33,038 nt of DNA, taken from positions 1 through 33,038 of the forward strand of contig NW_025062332.1 of assembly GCF_000002995.4 (NCBI RefSeq), written 5' to 3'. The position numbers were made by a program, and so were the translations under genes. Source of the stretch: Brugia malayi. Its lineage: Eukaryota > Nematoda > Chromadorea > Rhabditida > Onchocercidae. This document shows positions 11,722 through 26,759 of this stretch, in pieces. A model generated the notes under the pieces. The model saw nothing but the letters and a program-made list of their open reading frames with translations, did no database searches and was not told the origin of the DNA. Each line of letters begins with the position of its first letter. The first letter of the stretch is position 1.

Positions 11722-12119
11722 TTATATTTATATGCAACATTTATATGATATTTCGATCTCGACTTCTTCAGTTTTATTGTTTTTTCCTTCCATTGCTTTT
11801 ACTCCATTTGTCATATTCTTTGAGCTTAATGTAGGTGAAAAAAGCGGGTAAAGAGACTTTTGCGGTGGAAGCTTGAATGGTTTGTTCTTGGGTTTTAACA
11901 TTTTAAGTGATGTTGTTTGTCTACCTCTTTAATAGGTTTTGTCATTCACTTTACGTGTTAGTTGCATTCACTTTACGCGTTAATTTCTCCTTTTGTTGAG
12001 GTATCCATGACCACAGATTTTATAAATAGCGACGTTTTTGAACATTTTTCACCTTCTTTACAATTTGAAAAATATCTTCAAAGATTCAAAAAAAAAAAAT
12101 TTTTTTTTAATTTGGTTAT

Positions 12120-12156
12120 GATATTTTTTAGGAAAAAAATAGTGGATATCGGCAGA
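12120..12156 (+). promoter_or_regulatory. Probable trans-splice acceptor and short 5' UTR of the kinesin light chain gene
   Basis: A pyrimidine-rich stretch ends in ATATTTTTTAG at 12121-12131, immediately followed by 25 bp to the start codon at 12157. In nematodes such a site next to an initiator codon is commonly the acceptor for a spliced leader. The alternative is an ordinary acceptor of an upstream non-coding exon. No TATA-like element is claimed, because the surrounding DNA is AT-rich throughout. Two CATTCACTTTACG(T/C)GTTA copies lie at 11944 and 11965. Confidence 0.5.
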
Positions 12157-15361
<3,205 letters not shown>

Positions 15362-16500
15362 TATTGAAAAAAAGAAAAAAAAAATTCTTAATCATTACCT
15401 GGATCTTCTTTTCCTTCGGTTTGTATTGCTATATGCTAATTTGTTGTTTCGTTTTTTTCGTCATTTTTTGTGAATTTTTATTTTTTTTTTTTTTTTTTTG
15501 TGGTGGTTATTTGCTTTTTATGGATTTTGATGGAAGAATTGCAGTAATATAGAGCTAGCTTATTTCAAATACTGCAGCATTGTTCATTTTTGTACCCAAG
15601 TTTTAAACATTGATTTCTCTAAAAAAGTGTTTTTTCTTTTTAGTTCTTTTTAGCTTAACTACTTTTCCTTTTCTCATGCCATTACTTTCATTTCACTACT
15701 TTAGAATTTCAATAGTATTAAAATTGCATCCACTATTTTCACTATTTCTTTAGTTGATTTTCGTAAGTCCCAGTTTCGTCGCTGATTTTATTAGGTTTTT
15801 TATAAAAATGTAAATGAATGTATGCCGATTTGTTTTTATGTATATTTCCAATTTCTCTGAAGTGTGATATTCCTATGTTTGTAGAGAAATCTGAAGTTGA
15901 TATTCCTTTATTTGTAGGGAATTTTGTAATGCTCATAAGATATTTAATTACAGTACGAAGAATTTAAATGATTCATTTTTGCCAATTTGGCTTCTGTATA
16001 AAATTTTAGAGAACTGTGGTTTAACTGTTCTATTTATACGATATATTGCTAAATCTTTTACATAGCTCACAGTTGTCCCCTTTGACCTTTGATGTTGCTA
16101 CCATCTTATCTGCTAAGTCGGGTATAATCTAAGTTACCATATTCGGAAGAAATGATTTTGGGGAAAAGTTCATATTGAGAGATTTGGAAAATTGGATGAA
16201 TGAATCGGAAAAAAAAAAACCTGTCAATTAACTGTGAGCAATATTTTGCAATCAGAGATAAATAAAACAGAATGATGAAACGGATGTTTTGGCTTAAGAA
16301 TGACAAATGTTATGGAGTTTTGATTTCCTCTGTATTTTTGAAAAAAGACTTTTGTGGATAGAAATTTTTGAATTTTCGAAACCAATGAAATACTGAAAAG
16401 GGAATTTTTCAGTTTTTGGCAGAGCGCGGAAAGTGAATGAGGGTGAATTCAAATAATGGCCGTTGGATTTTCCTTTCCTACGGTATAACAATACTGTATT
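15362..16500 (+). other. 3' flank of the kinesin light chain gene, probably including its 3' UTR
   Basis: T-rich non-coding sequence follows the stop codon. The first clear AATAAA hexamer is at 16261-16266 and another lies near 16859; either could serve for polyadenylation. The open frames at 15364-15552, 15742-15936, 16106-16306 and 16294-16491 are T- or A-rich chance frames. Confidence 0.45.
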
Positions 16501-19282
16501 AATTGCAAATTTATAAAATTAATAGTTATTTGTACGCCGTAACTTGAGTTCTTTTTTTGAGAAATTAAGATTTTTTTTTTTTTTTGAATAAGTTTATTTT
16601 TGGATTTGAATCCATTTTATATTTCTTGGTTCTTTTATTCCTTTTTTTTTTTCAACGTTGATAGCCATATTTTGAGCGCAAAAAAGATTGTAACATTGAT
16701 TTGTAATACAAGTAGATTGTCCTTTTTTTCCTTTCTTTTTTGATTTGGAGATCAATTAACCATTGATTTCATTACTTTCTTTTATAAAAAGGTAGTGTTA
16801 TTATCAATGAGTGACTGATATATAAGCATCACAGTTAGGATTTTTACCTTTATGTAAAAATAAAGATAAACTTAGATAGATTAATATAGGTCTCGTTTTA
16901 AATGTACACTGAAATAGTAGCTTTTAATTTTGTATTACTTTAGAAAAGATTCAAGCCTTGTCATTAAGCGTTTATAATTGAATTTGTTTAATACAGTTTT
17001 TGTACCTACGAAAATTTAGTCTTTTAATTTTAAATGAGTATAAAAAGTCTCAAATGCGCGTCCTTTATGGAAAGGTGCATGTGAGTATTTGGAACCGTAA
17101 TGTAATCATTATTTTACTAGTACACTTCTTAGCATACATCAAGCTTTATCAGAAATTATTCTAGCTTTTTCGGTATTTAATTATCTCTAGAAATTTATTT
17201 TTTTTTTTTTTTTTTTTTTTTGCTGAATACGATATTCCCGTAAAAGAAAGAGATCATATCATAGATGTGCTATTTTATTTCTTTTGGTCTTCGCCACAAC
17301 GACCCACAGCGTTACATGGTGCCTTAAATGCTGATCGATTCCAATAATGTATTTCAAATCGGGGTCTCATATAATTTCAACATTCTTTCATTTCTGCATA
17401 GGCTTTTTTTCGTGTTCATAACAATTATTGTAGTTTTAATATAACTATAAAGTTTCTTTTCTAATTTTCTAATCTTTCAAATCCAACTTTCTGTTCTTAT
17501 ATGATCTTTTGCATCCTTTTCACTTCCTTTTCTCTTTATAATGAAAAATAATTAATAATAATAATAATTGATTGTAGTAAATAACAATAATTATAAATCT
17601 ATTGAAAAAAATTTAATTCAAATCATTAGTTAACTAATCGATGATATCTGTCTTGGCATATCTGATTAATTTACAACGATTGTAGTGAAATGTTATGATA
17701 TGATCAAATTTCAGAGAAGATTGAACAGAACGATAATTTAATCGTTGAAAAATAAAGTGAGTGAAATGTGATCTGAAATTTTGTGCAAATTTAAGAGTGC
17801 TTATCAAAATTTATCCTAATACTACTATCACTTGAATACTTTTCAAGTTTCTTCAAAATTTTTACATTCTTTTAAATAAAAACTCTTTTAATAAGTGAAG
17901 TTACTCTCTTAAGAAGTTACTCTGTTAAGAATTTGCTATAATTCGTAATGAATGAATGAATGAATGTCTAAAATACAAAAATAAAATTATGCATTTTTCA
18001 ATTAAACTAATATTTGTTACTAGCGATGCTATTTGTCTTTTTTGTATCACTGAGGAAAATTTTTACATTAAAATAAATTTTAGAAATAGAAATATTAGAA
18101 TAAATTTTAAGGATTAATTTTGAAGAATTTTTTTTTTAAATTCTAAATTATTTAGATTACATTATTCACACCAATTTCTATACTGAAATTTGTATAAAAG
18201 CCTAAACGATTCAAAAATAATTGTTTTTTGTTTTTTAAAAAAATGATTTATAAAAAAAAAAATGACTGATTTTAAAATATTTTAAATTTTCAATTAATTT
18301 TTTGCAAGAAGACAATTATCAAAAGTAAAAATATAAATTCTTCCATTTTGGAAGAATTTATATTTCTCTTTCTCATCGACAATTTTCAATACCGTCAAAT
18401 ATAAAAAAGCGAAAAGCAAAATGTCAAAAGAAAACAGAGTGACACAGTTTGAATGCAGTGAAGCATACTAAACAATAACATGCAGATTATTGGCTAGCTT
18501 TTTGCCTAGGTTCTTGGCTATTATCTTCTTGGCTAACAGTTTAATATATACTAAAGAGCCAAATGATTATTGAGAAGAGCTAAATCAAAATTATAAAAAA
18601 AAAAAAAAATGTCCATGTTTTAGAATGAAAGCTAATATGAAAGCTAAATGAAATTTGATTGCTATTTATAGAAGTAATTTTAGAATATAGCTAAAAGGGA
18701 TTAACTGTTAACTTTCAATAAAATAGCAAAAAAATTTCATTTATTCCAATTTATAATAATTTCTTCTTAAATAATTTTCAAAAGACAATAACTAATCTTT
18801 TTGGGACTTTTTAGTTCTTAAAATACAAAAATTAATTCTTAATACTTGTTTAAAAAAAAAAAAATACACAAATACAAAAATTAATTTTCTCCGTAATATT
18901 TGTTTACTCGCAGATGAAAAACTAAAACAGTACAAAAAAAAAAAAAAAAAACGGAATGATTATAGCGTATATTCATGATAGATTTTTAATTCAACATTAC
19001 TTGAAAATAGATTATCATTAAAGGTAAACATCCTTCTTGATTTTATTGATTTATTGATTAGTCATTAAAGATAAACAATTTCCTTTTTCAGTATAAAATA
19101 AGCTAATCAATTCTTATTTAAGGCTAATCATTTACCTGATTATGATAGTTCTGATTACGGAATTCGAAAATATAAATATGTGATTAATTATTACGTGAAA
19201 AATAAAAAAAAAATATTCGATCCAATTAATTTATATTAATGAATTTTATATCTTGGATGATAATTTAAAGTAATTTTCTGTC
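16500..19282. other. AT-rich spacer, no gene seen
   Basis: Homopolymer runs (T-runs at 17200-17221 and others, A-runs at 18597-18609 and 18934-18950) and simple AT-rich sequence dominate. The only pocket of balanced composition is about 17270-17370, where the minus strand has a 31-codon frame beginning MRPRFEIHYWNRSAFK. It has no recognisable family and no partner exon. No tRNA fold or rRNA stretch was noticed. Confidence 0.5.
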
Positions 19283-19927
19283 ACAATGACTATTTTTGAC
19301 ATTTTATGGTAACTTAAGACTTTAAAGTCAACTTTAAAGCAAACTTTCATTACAGAAATTAATTAAATCTGCAATAATAATTGATTTCAAATATTTTTTA
19401 AATATTAAAATTAATTTTAGTCACAAATCCAGATAGGGTTACTTAAGAAATTTCGGCAGATTTAAAAGTTTTAATAAATTAAATATTAAAAATGTTTTAA
19501 TTTTTATTAATTCTGTTTCAAATAAAATCTGCCAATGCTGGAAAAATACATTTTATCTAAAAATAAACATTTATTGAACTTAATTGATTTCTTTTATTTG
19601 CACTAAACTTGATCAGCTGACATTTTATTTACTATTTTTGACATTTTATGCTAACTTTGGACTTTAAAAGTTTACTTTAAAGCAAACTTTCATTGCAGAA
19701 ATTAATGAAATCTGCATTTATAATTGATTTCAAATATTTTTTAAATATTAAAATTAATTTTAGTCACAAATCCAGATAGGGTTACATAAGAAATTTCGAC
19801 AGATTTTAAAAATTTTAATAAAATAAATACTAAAAATGTTTTAATTTTTAATAATTCTGTTTCAAATTAAATCTGCCAATGCTGGAAAAATATAATTCAT
19901 TTTAAAATGAATTTTTTGAACTTAATG
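19283..19927 (+). repeat. Two dispersed 345-family satellite monomers in tandem
   Basis: Two successive monomers with the GAAATTTCG box near 19446 (here TTTCGGCAG) and 19790, in the same orientation as the main array. Both carry a CTTAAGAAATT or CATAAGAAATT form before the box, unlike the CTACAGAAATT or CCACAGAAATT form of the array. The copies end near 19927 after TTTTTTGAACTTAAT. Confidence 0.92.
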
Positions 19928-20053
19928 ACTTTGTGCTGCATAATACATTTCGGTCATGTATCATTTTATGATGAACTATCAATAAGTTTAAAATTAAATA
20001 CTGTAACATCTTAAAACAGAACCGGAATTTCGGATAAAGGGAAGCAAAATGTA

Positions 20054-21067
20054 ATGATGATAGCTTATGAGATACTGCATCAAATTCAAATATTCATTAA
20101 GCAGATTTTAATTTTTGCACAACAAACGTTTTCATCATTAAGATGGGATTTGTTTATGAAGTCGGAATTTCAAAAGATTCCATCAATGATGAATTACACA
20201 AAAGATGTGACAGATGATACCTTTTTTATCTATAAAGCATTTTTGGACTTATGCCGAAAAGAACCGTTAATACGAATTCTCGCATTCAGTCAGTGTCGCG
20301 ATATCAATGTAATCCTTCATTATGGCTTACAATGTATATCAGCAAAAGATGTCACAATAGAATATGATTTCCCGTGGAAATGCAATTTCTCTGTCAATGC
20401 AGTAGGTATTTTACAATATGGAATTGTGTTTTCATAATGTACCCTATTTTTTTAATTTTTTCTTTTGTGCTTCTGTAATCTTAATTTTTATTCTTTTTTT
20501 AAATTTTTTTATTAAATTTTTCTAAAAATGTTTTTAAACTTTATAAACACATTAAGTAAATTATATTTAAAAATATTTGAAAATCTTTATGTTAAGATTT
20601 ATGTCACAATTAAATTAGATTATCATTCATCTATTTATTCTGTTGTGAATGAATTTTGCACCTGGTCTATTACTTTATTCTAAGTAATTTGGACTTATAA
20701 AATAGATTACTTTTGGAAATATTGTGAGTGAAAATGAGTAAGAATTTCTTCTTCTTTTGCATTATATTTATATTGGATATAAGATTTGGCGCAAAATGTT
20801 CTTTGATATGGTAATGCAACGAATATTGTGGTATGCTTAGAACAAAAAAATAATAAATAAAGAAAATTGAATATTAAGGGTGTTAAAGAAAATTGAATAT
20901 TAAGGGTATTTTTCTGCTAAAAAATTTAGAAAGAAATATTGGTAAGTGAAAGAAATCGAATGGTTGCTATCCCGTTGCAATTGCTCCCGCGGAAATACCA
21001 AGATACTTTGTACGTTTGTGTGCTACCCCTCTACTGGTACTGGAATTATGTTGCATTCATTCATTGA
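20054..21067 (+). CDS. GT92 (DUF23)-like glycosyltransferase, N-terminal part only
   Basis: Glycosyltransferase family 92 enzymes of nematodes are Golgi type II membrane proteins that add galactose to glycans. Exon A (20054-20401, 116 codons) includes DDTFFIYKAFLDLCRKEPL, IRILAFSQCR and DFPWKCNFSV, matching the order of the FIYxAxxD, IRILA and C-rich segments that I know from the family. A GTAGGT donor follows in phase 0. Exon C (20930-21067) has an AAATTTAG acceptor in phase 0 and reads RNRMVAIPLQ then LYVCVLPLYWYWNYVAFIH before a TGA. The PLYWYW block is the usual start of the catalytic domain, which normally continues for 250 or more residues including a DxD-type site. The TGA lies one base before a GAG/GTATGC donor, so a one- or two-base indel in the CATTCATTCATT run would reopen the exon. 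No catalytic exon follows; palindrome 1 begins 270 bp downstream. No N-terminal membrane segment is visible in exon A. Family call is from motif pattern only. Confidence 0.55.
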
Positions 21068-21834
21068 GGTATGCAATTTCTATGTTTCATTTAGTTAGGA
21101 TAAAAAATTTGTTCTGTCTTAGAATTTGATGTTGCAAATTTTGAACCAAACTAAAATATTAGTTTATTGGTTTAACCAAATTTTATTTTTTGTTTCAAGT
21201 TCTAAAATATTTTTTCTGTCCCACGCATTTAGGCATTTTTCATTTGAATATATCAGATTAATGCATTAATTGAACGAAAAAAAATTGTAATACATAAGTT
21301 ACAAAATTTTAGTCCAAATATTTAAGACAAATCAAATCAATAAAAATCTGCATTAATTAATAGAAATAATTGAGAGAAGAAAAAAAAAGTTTATATAGAA
21401 GAACGATAATACACATAGTACAAAGATGTTAGATTGAGATTTAGTAGAGACCAAAGAAATATTCGAAGAAAAAAAGGGATGGAAAAGTCTCCATATATTG
21501 GATGAAAAAAAAAAAATCTCCATGAGCGCGAAAGAATAAAGACTCATGAGCGCGAAAGATTGCAGAGAAATACTATTATTATGAATGTTCATTTTCGTCA
21601 CTATTTTCGTGTCTTTTTGTTGTGTCAGAATTATGGTTAAAAGAAAGGATCAGGGAAAGTATGGGATATTTAATGATTAGCATATATGGAATTATGTGTA
21701 GGTAAATTAAAATATGTAAATCGGTGTTTTTTTACCTATGTTCTTTTACCATAAGTAAATAATAGTTACGTCACTGGTTTTTGTGCTTAATGAATATTTG
21801 ATTAGTTTGCTAATTTTATAAAATTGCGGCTTCC

Positions 21835-21930
21835 ATGGAGGATCAAGAAATCGGAGTGCTTTTCGAATACCTTAAAAGGGAGCCGGAGATGTACCGCATT
21901 TTGCAATGGTTCGTGAACAGGACTGTTCAG
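21835..21930 (+). pseudogene. Duplicate of acidic-protein exon 1 (left arm)
   Basis: A 32-codon copy starting MEDQEIGVLFEYLK and ending in a GTAATT donor. Relative to the gene at 10.3 kb it has E7 to G, R25 to W and S28 to N. The trans-splice-like AATTTTATAG before the start is changed to AATTTTATAA, removing the AG. No later exons accompany it, so it cannot make the full protein from this locus. Confidence 0.75.
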
Positions 21931-22248
21931 GTAATTTTCACTTTGTCTTCCTCTTTCTTTAAAGTTTGTTCCACCCGCTGTATGGTCTTTTATCACGTAT
22001 TTTTTGCATGAATTTAAAGATGGCAGCGAATTTTATAGTCTTTTATTGTATTTTGCTTGCATAATGTCTGCAAATTCCATGCAGGCGTTTCTGATTTACC
22101 GCTGTTTATTTATGTGGTGCTGTAAGGGCATATCATCAATTCAAACACTAAAGTGAGTTATGCCAGCATTAACGTTTGCATTTTTTTCTAAATCCATACA
22201 GCGGGTGGAACAAACTTTAAAGAAAGAGGAAGACAAAGTGAAAATTAC

Positions 22249-22344
22249 CTGAACAGTCCTGCTCACGAACCATTGCAAAATCCGGTACATCTCCGGCTCA
22301 CTTTTAAGGTATTCGAAAAGTATTTCTATTTCTTGATCCTCCAT
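22249..22344 (-). pseudogene. Duplicate of acidic-protein exon 1 (right arm)
   Basis: A 32-codon copy on the opposite strand to the left-arm copy, starting MEDQEIEILFEYLK and ending in the same GTAATT donor. It keeps the TTATAG acceptor before the start. If the donor were ignored the frame continues across the palindrome junction to a stop at 22141, sharing NAGITHFSV with the 7.9-kb repeat. Exons 2 and 3 are absent. Confidence 0.75.
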
Positions 22345-22643
22345 GAGAGCCGCAATTCTATAAAATTAGCAAACTTATCAAATATTCATTAAGCACAAAA
22401 ACCAGTGACGTAACTATTATTTACTTATGGTAAAAGAACATAGGGTAAAAAAACACCGATTTACAAATTTTAATTTACCTACACATAATTCAATTTTATG
22501 CTAATCATTAAATATCCCATACTTTCCCTGATCCTTTCTTTTAACCATAATTCTGACACAACAAAAAGACACGAAAATAGTGACGAAAATGAACATTCAT
22601 AATAATAGTATTTCTCCGCAATCTTTCGCGCTCGAGAGTCTTT

Positions 22644-23156
22644 ATTCTTTCGCGCTCATGAAGATTTTTTTTTTTTCATCTAATATATGGAGGCTGTTCC
22701 ATCCTTTTTTTTTCTTCGAATATTCCTTTGGTCTCTACTACATCTCAATCTAACATCTTTGTACTATATGTATTATCGTTCTTCTACATAAACATTTTTT
22801 TTTCTTCTCTCAATTATTTCTATTAATTAATGCAGATTTTTATTGATTTTCTTAGGGATGAATAGTCAAATAAAGGCTACGTACAAATTACCACTTCTGA
22901 TTTTTGCACAATTTAATAAGATTTTTTTGGCAATTCTTTCTTTCATGTTCTATTTCGTACCGTCGTCTAAATTTTTATGTTATTATGGCATTCACCAGGT
23001 ACTGTATTGACCAAAAACAGTGCAGTTATGGGATATGTTTACAAAAAGTCTTTTTGATTTACTGCCTAAACTTTGAAAAAAAAAACTTTTTTGAACTATC
23101 CACGATGACTTAGCTCGCCCACAAATTTTCGATTATCCATTTTCATTTTTATTCCA
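22644..23156 (+). repeat. 0.5-kb direct repeat, first copy
   Basis: This segment matches 25357-25884 in the same orientation, from ATTCTTTCGCGCTCATG to TTTTATTCCA. The start overlaps the right arm of palindrome 1. A frame at 22904-23113 and its counterpart at 25630-25836 share residues only because the DNA is duplicated; frequent T-runs and indels between them argue against a protein. Confidence 0.88.
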
Positions 23157-23288
23157 AACATCAATTTGATCCCTCTTACTTCTTCTATTATTGAAATTTA
23201 CTTGTCTGGTCTTGTAGTTTATTTTTTAAATGCTTAACTTCCTGACCTCGACATTTTTTAGAAAGTTAAAGCTAAGTAATTTATCAAG
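23157..23288. other. Short spacer between the two palindromes
   Basis: About 130 bp of AT-rich sequence with no repeat partner noticed and no coding signal. Confidence 0.5.
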
Positions 23289-23964
23289 ATAGCATTACCT
23301 ACATATATCGTGCAGTCTTTTCAGTTGCAAGACAAACTCTTAATGGAAAATATCTTTTGGAATAGTACTTTCTTAACACTTTCGATATATATCCATTGTT
23401 TTACTCGTTGCTTCATATAATTATGTATTTTTTTTTACTATGCATTTTGAATTAAAGACTAACGATTTCATAACCTTTATCATAACCACTTCTTATTTTC
23501 TTAATTTTTACCTTTAAAAATTTAATTTGATTGATTTTTTTTTCCTTTTGTTTCAATATTTCTGCAATTTTTAGCATATAATTCATTCCTTTAAGAATTA
23601 CTTACTACTTAATTATTATTATGATAGAATGATTTGAATTTTTAGAATTAAACAGGAATAAAATGTAAATTTAAAATAACTTTCATTATAGTTTCATTAC
23701 ATATATAAAATTAAATATCTTGAACAAATAATTGTTGTCAACAATGTTTTATTCTTTTTTTTAGTAATTTTTCTGCTAAACCAATTTTTTCTACTCTTTC
23801 AATTCTTATTTAATTTCGTTTTAATTTTGTACAAATTTGTTTTAAATTATAGCAAGAAATCTTTATCTATTCTTATTCTTTGTCTAATAATTAGATAAAA
23901 GTATTGATTACATCAATGGAAATCTTATAATTACTGTTATCAGTAATCTAAGTGCATCGATTTG

Positions 23965-23966
23965 GT

Positions 23967-24008
<42 letters not shown>

Positions 24009-24075
24009 TACATACATACACACATACACACGCACAATACACACATACACACACACATACACACACACACACAGA
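23965..24075 (+). repeat. (CA)n microsatellite, left arm
   Basis: A CA-rich tract of about 110 bp with interruptions reading CATA and CGCA. It creates a histidine/threonine ORF that is not a gene. The mirror copy in the right arm (27480-27586) has a different number of units. Confidence 0.95.
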
Positions 24076-24802
24076 CTAACCAATCTATATTTCATTCATA
24101 GAGACATGAAAACATTTTCGTTTGTGCATATAGATACTATTCCATCCTTTTTTTTTTTCTAGCGCTTTCTTTTTTCCGCTTTCCTTTCTGATCCCTAGTA
24201 CATACTACTATTATACTATGTGAGTGTCGCCATAGATTGTTATTGCACTATTATTTTTTCTATCCTTGGTAGGCTATGGTAATTGCTTGCAGTCTGTAAA
24301 AGTATTCGCACAATTTAAGTCATTTTTTCTTCCCATTCTTTTCTTATATTAAATGAATGACAGAATTCATACTTAATGATTAGCATATATAGTATTGTAA
24401 TTAAATATACGATGCAAATTAATTTCATTTTTCTCATTGGTTTCTGGCGTTGCTCAGTTTATATTGGATAAGTTTATATTTCTTTGTCAGTAAGCTTCTT
24501 GAGATAATGTATTTCAGTGTCAAAATGACTTCTTCAGATAAGTTTTATCAATGTTATCGTTTTGTGCAACGACCATAGTTCAATCATAGATGTATTCTGC
24601 AGTATGATATTGTAAAAGAAAATGCAAATTACCATGAAATTTATCAAATATTTTTGGATAAAAAAAAGAATTAAACATTTAGGAGTAATAAAACTTAGAA
24701 GAACAATCCATTGATAATATCCACGTGGTCTAGGCAAGTCGAAAAATCGATGTGCTAAACTCTCGAAACAACTGCTATTATTATTTCACTTTCTTTTTTC
24801 AG

Positions 24803-24940
24803 ATTGGAAATGTCGTATGAGATCAAAAGCGCGGGAGGAAAAATTCAAATACGTCGGTTATAAACAATTACTATGTCCAAATAATGCGGGCAGGTATCTG
24901 GATCTTCATAGTGATGGGACGAATCTTACTCCTCCATTAG
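24803..24940 (+). CDS. Internal exon of an incomplete gene, possibly GT92-like (left arm)
   Basis: A 138-nt exon with a TTTTTTCAG acceptor and a CCATTAG/GTTTGCC donor. One frame is open across it and reads WKCRMRSKAREEKFKYVGYK, then QLLCPNNAGRYLDLHSDGTN and LTPPL; the other two frames have stops. The KYVGYK..LCP stretch recalls the segment that precedes the catalytic core in GT92 proteins, and the WKC followed by VG resembles the end of exon A at 20.4 kb. It may therefore be an exon of a paralogous gene. No exons before or after it were found inside the arm. The family assignment is tentative; the exon itself is better supported because of its borders and codon pattern. Confidence 0.4.
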
Positions 24941-25356
24941 GTTTGCCATTTTATTGTCAGACAAATGCAATGCTAAATTAGTTGTTGTTTTTAAAATCTT
25001 TTCATGCTGTATGTCCCATACTTCTTGTTGACATAATAAGTCTCAGTTATCTGTTACATTTAATCATTTAATTCTTCAAACAATACGATTTCTTCGATCA
25101 TCTTCCCTGATTATTTCTTCAATAATCTGTAGAATTCTATCGAATATTGAAGAAATTATCTGCAAAGAATATTGTGATTTGTTTCCCTGAGCTCGAATTT
25201 TTGCTCTTAATTCGGATATGTCAAAAATTATTTGATTTTTATTAATATATAATGCTTCTATAAGCCGCTAACTACAATGAATATTTAGCCCTTTTTTCCT
25301 TTCTTTTTAAATACGTTTATAAGATTTATTCAGGTATGTTACAAGTCTCATAGAAG

Positions 25357-25884
25357 ATTCTTTCGCGCTCATGAAGATTTTTTTTTTCATCCAATATATG
25401 GAGACTGTTGCATCCTTTTTTTCTTCGAATACTTCTTTGGTCTCTACTACATCTCAATCTAACATCCTCGTACTAATATCATATCCTCGTACATCCTTAT
25501 CATTCTTCTACATAAACATTTTTTTTTTTCTTCTCTCAATTATTTCTATTAATTAATGCAGATTTTTGTTCATTTTCTTAGGAATGAATAGTCAAATAAA
25601 GGCTACGTACAAATTACCACTTCTGATTTTTGCACAGTTTAATAAGATTTTTTTTAGCAATTCTTTCTTTCATGTTCTATTCCTTGTATTTCCAAGGTCG
25701 TCTAAATTTTTGTATCATTATGGCATCCACCAAGTACTGTATTGAACAATGCAGCTATAGGAGCTGTTTACAAAAAGACTTTTTGATTTACTGCCTAAGT
25801 GTTGAAAAAAAAACTTTTTTGAACTATCCACGATGACTTAGCTCGACCACAAATTTTCGATTATCCATTTTCATTTTTATTCCA
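25357..25884 (+). repeat. 0.5-kb direct repeat, second copy
   Basis: It matches 22644-23156. Its first 325 bp belong to the left arm of palindrome 2 and its last 206 bp form the spacer of that palindrome. It begins with the CTTTCGCGCTCATGAAG motif that also marks the 5' flank of the acidic-protein gene at 10.54 kb. Confidence 0.88.
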
Positions 25885-26620
25885 CGAAATAGAACATGAA
25901 AGAAAGAATTGCTGAAAAAATCTTATTAAATTGTGTAAAAATCAGAAGTGGTAATTTGTACGTAGCCTTTATTTGACTATTCATTCCTAAGAAAATGAAC
26001 AAAAATCTGCATTAATAATAGAAATAATTGAGAGAAGAAAAAAAAAAATGTTTATGTAGAAGAATGATAAGATGTACAGGATATGATATAGTACGAGGAT
26101 GTTAGAATGAGATGTAGTAGAGACCAAAGAATATTCGAAGAAAAAAAGGATGCAACAGTCTCCATATATTGGATGAAAAAAAAAATCTTCATGAGCGCGA
26201 AAGAATCTTCTATGAGACTTGTAACATACCTGAATAAATCTTATAAACGTATTTAAAAAGAAAGGAAAAAGGGCTAAATATTCATTGTAGTTAGCGGCTT
26301 ATAGAAGCATTATATATTAATAAAAATCAAATAATTTTTGACATATCCGAATTAAGAGCAAAAATTCGAGCTCAGGGAAACAAATCACAATATTCTTTGC
26401 AGATAATTTCTTCAATATTCGATAGAATTCTACAGATTATTGAAGAAATAATCAGGGAAGATGATCGAAGAAATCGTATTGTTTGAAGAATTAAATGATT
26501 AAATGTAACAGATAACTGAGACTTATTATGTCAACAAGAAGTATGGGCATACAGCATGAAAAGATTTTAAAAACAACAACTAATTTAGCATTGCATTTGT
26601 CTGACAATAAAATGGCAAAC

Positions 26621-26759
26621 CTAATGGAGGAGTAAGATTCGTCCCATCACTAATGAAGATCCAGATACCTGCCCGCATTATTTGGACATAGTAATTGTTT
26701 ATAACCGACGTATTTGAATTTTTCCTCCCGCGCTTTTGATCTCATACGACATTTCCAAT
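26621..26759 (-). pseudogene. Right-arm copy of the 138-nt exon, frameshifted
   Basis: This is the reverse-complement partner of 24803-24940 but is 139 nt long. An extra T turns CTTCATAGTGATG into CTTCATTAGTGATG, placing an immediate TAG after LDLH. The splice borders are unchanged. Either this copy has decayed or the base is a sequencing error. Confidence 0.7.

Larger units (their letters stand above)
21334..22849. repeat. Palindrome 1: 0.65-kb inverted arms, 208-bp spacer
   Basis: Left arm 21334-21985 and right arm 22194-22849 are reverse complements, from AAATCAATAAAAATCTGC at the outer end to CCACCCGCTGTATGG at the inner end. Arms differ by scattered substitutions and small indels. The spacer 21986-22193 is the segment also present at 7927-8161. 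Each arm contains a copy of exon 1 and the 5' flank of the acidic-protein gene (9417-10302). The right arm runs on without a break into a 0.5-kb segment repeated at 25357-25884. Confidence 0.93.

Noticed and set aside
15364..15552. 62-codon ORF just after the kinesin light chain stop
   Set aside because: Phe/Lys-rich translation of T- and A-runs in the 3' UTR.
17270..17370. Possible tRNA or small RNA gene in a balanced-composition pocket
   Set aside because: No cloverleaf, A/B box pair or spliced-leader sequence could be made out.
22904..23113. Conserved ORF shared with 25630-25836
   Set aside because: Similarity follows from the 0.5-kb DNA duplication; frames diverge through indels and show no protein-level constraint.
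23962..24162. His/Thr-rich ORF, and its mirror at 27367-27591
   Set aside because: Direct translation of the CA/GT microsatellite.
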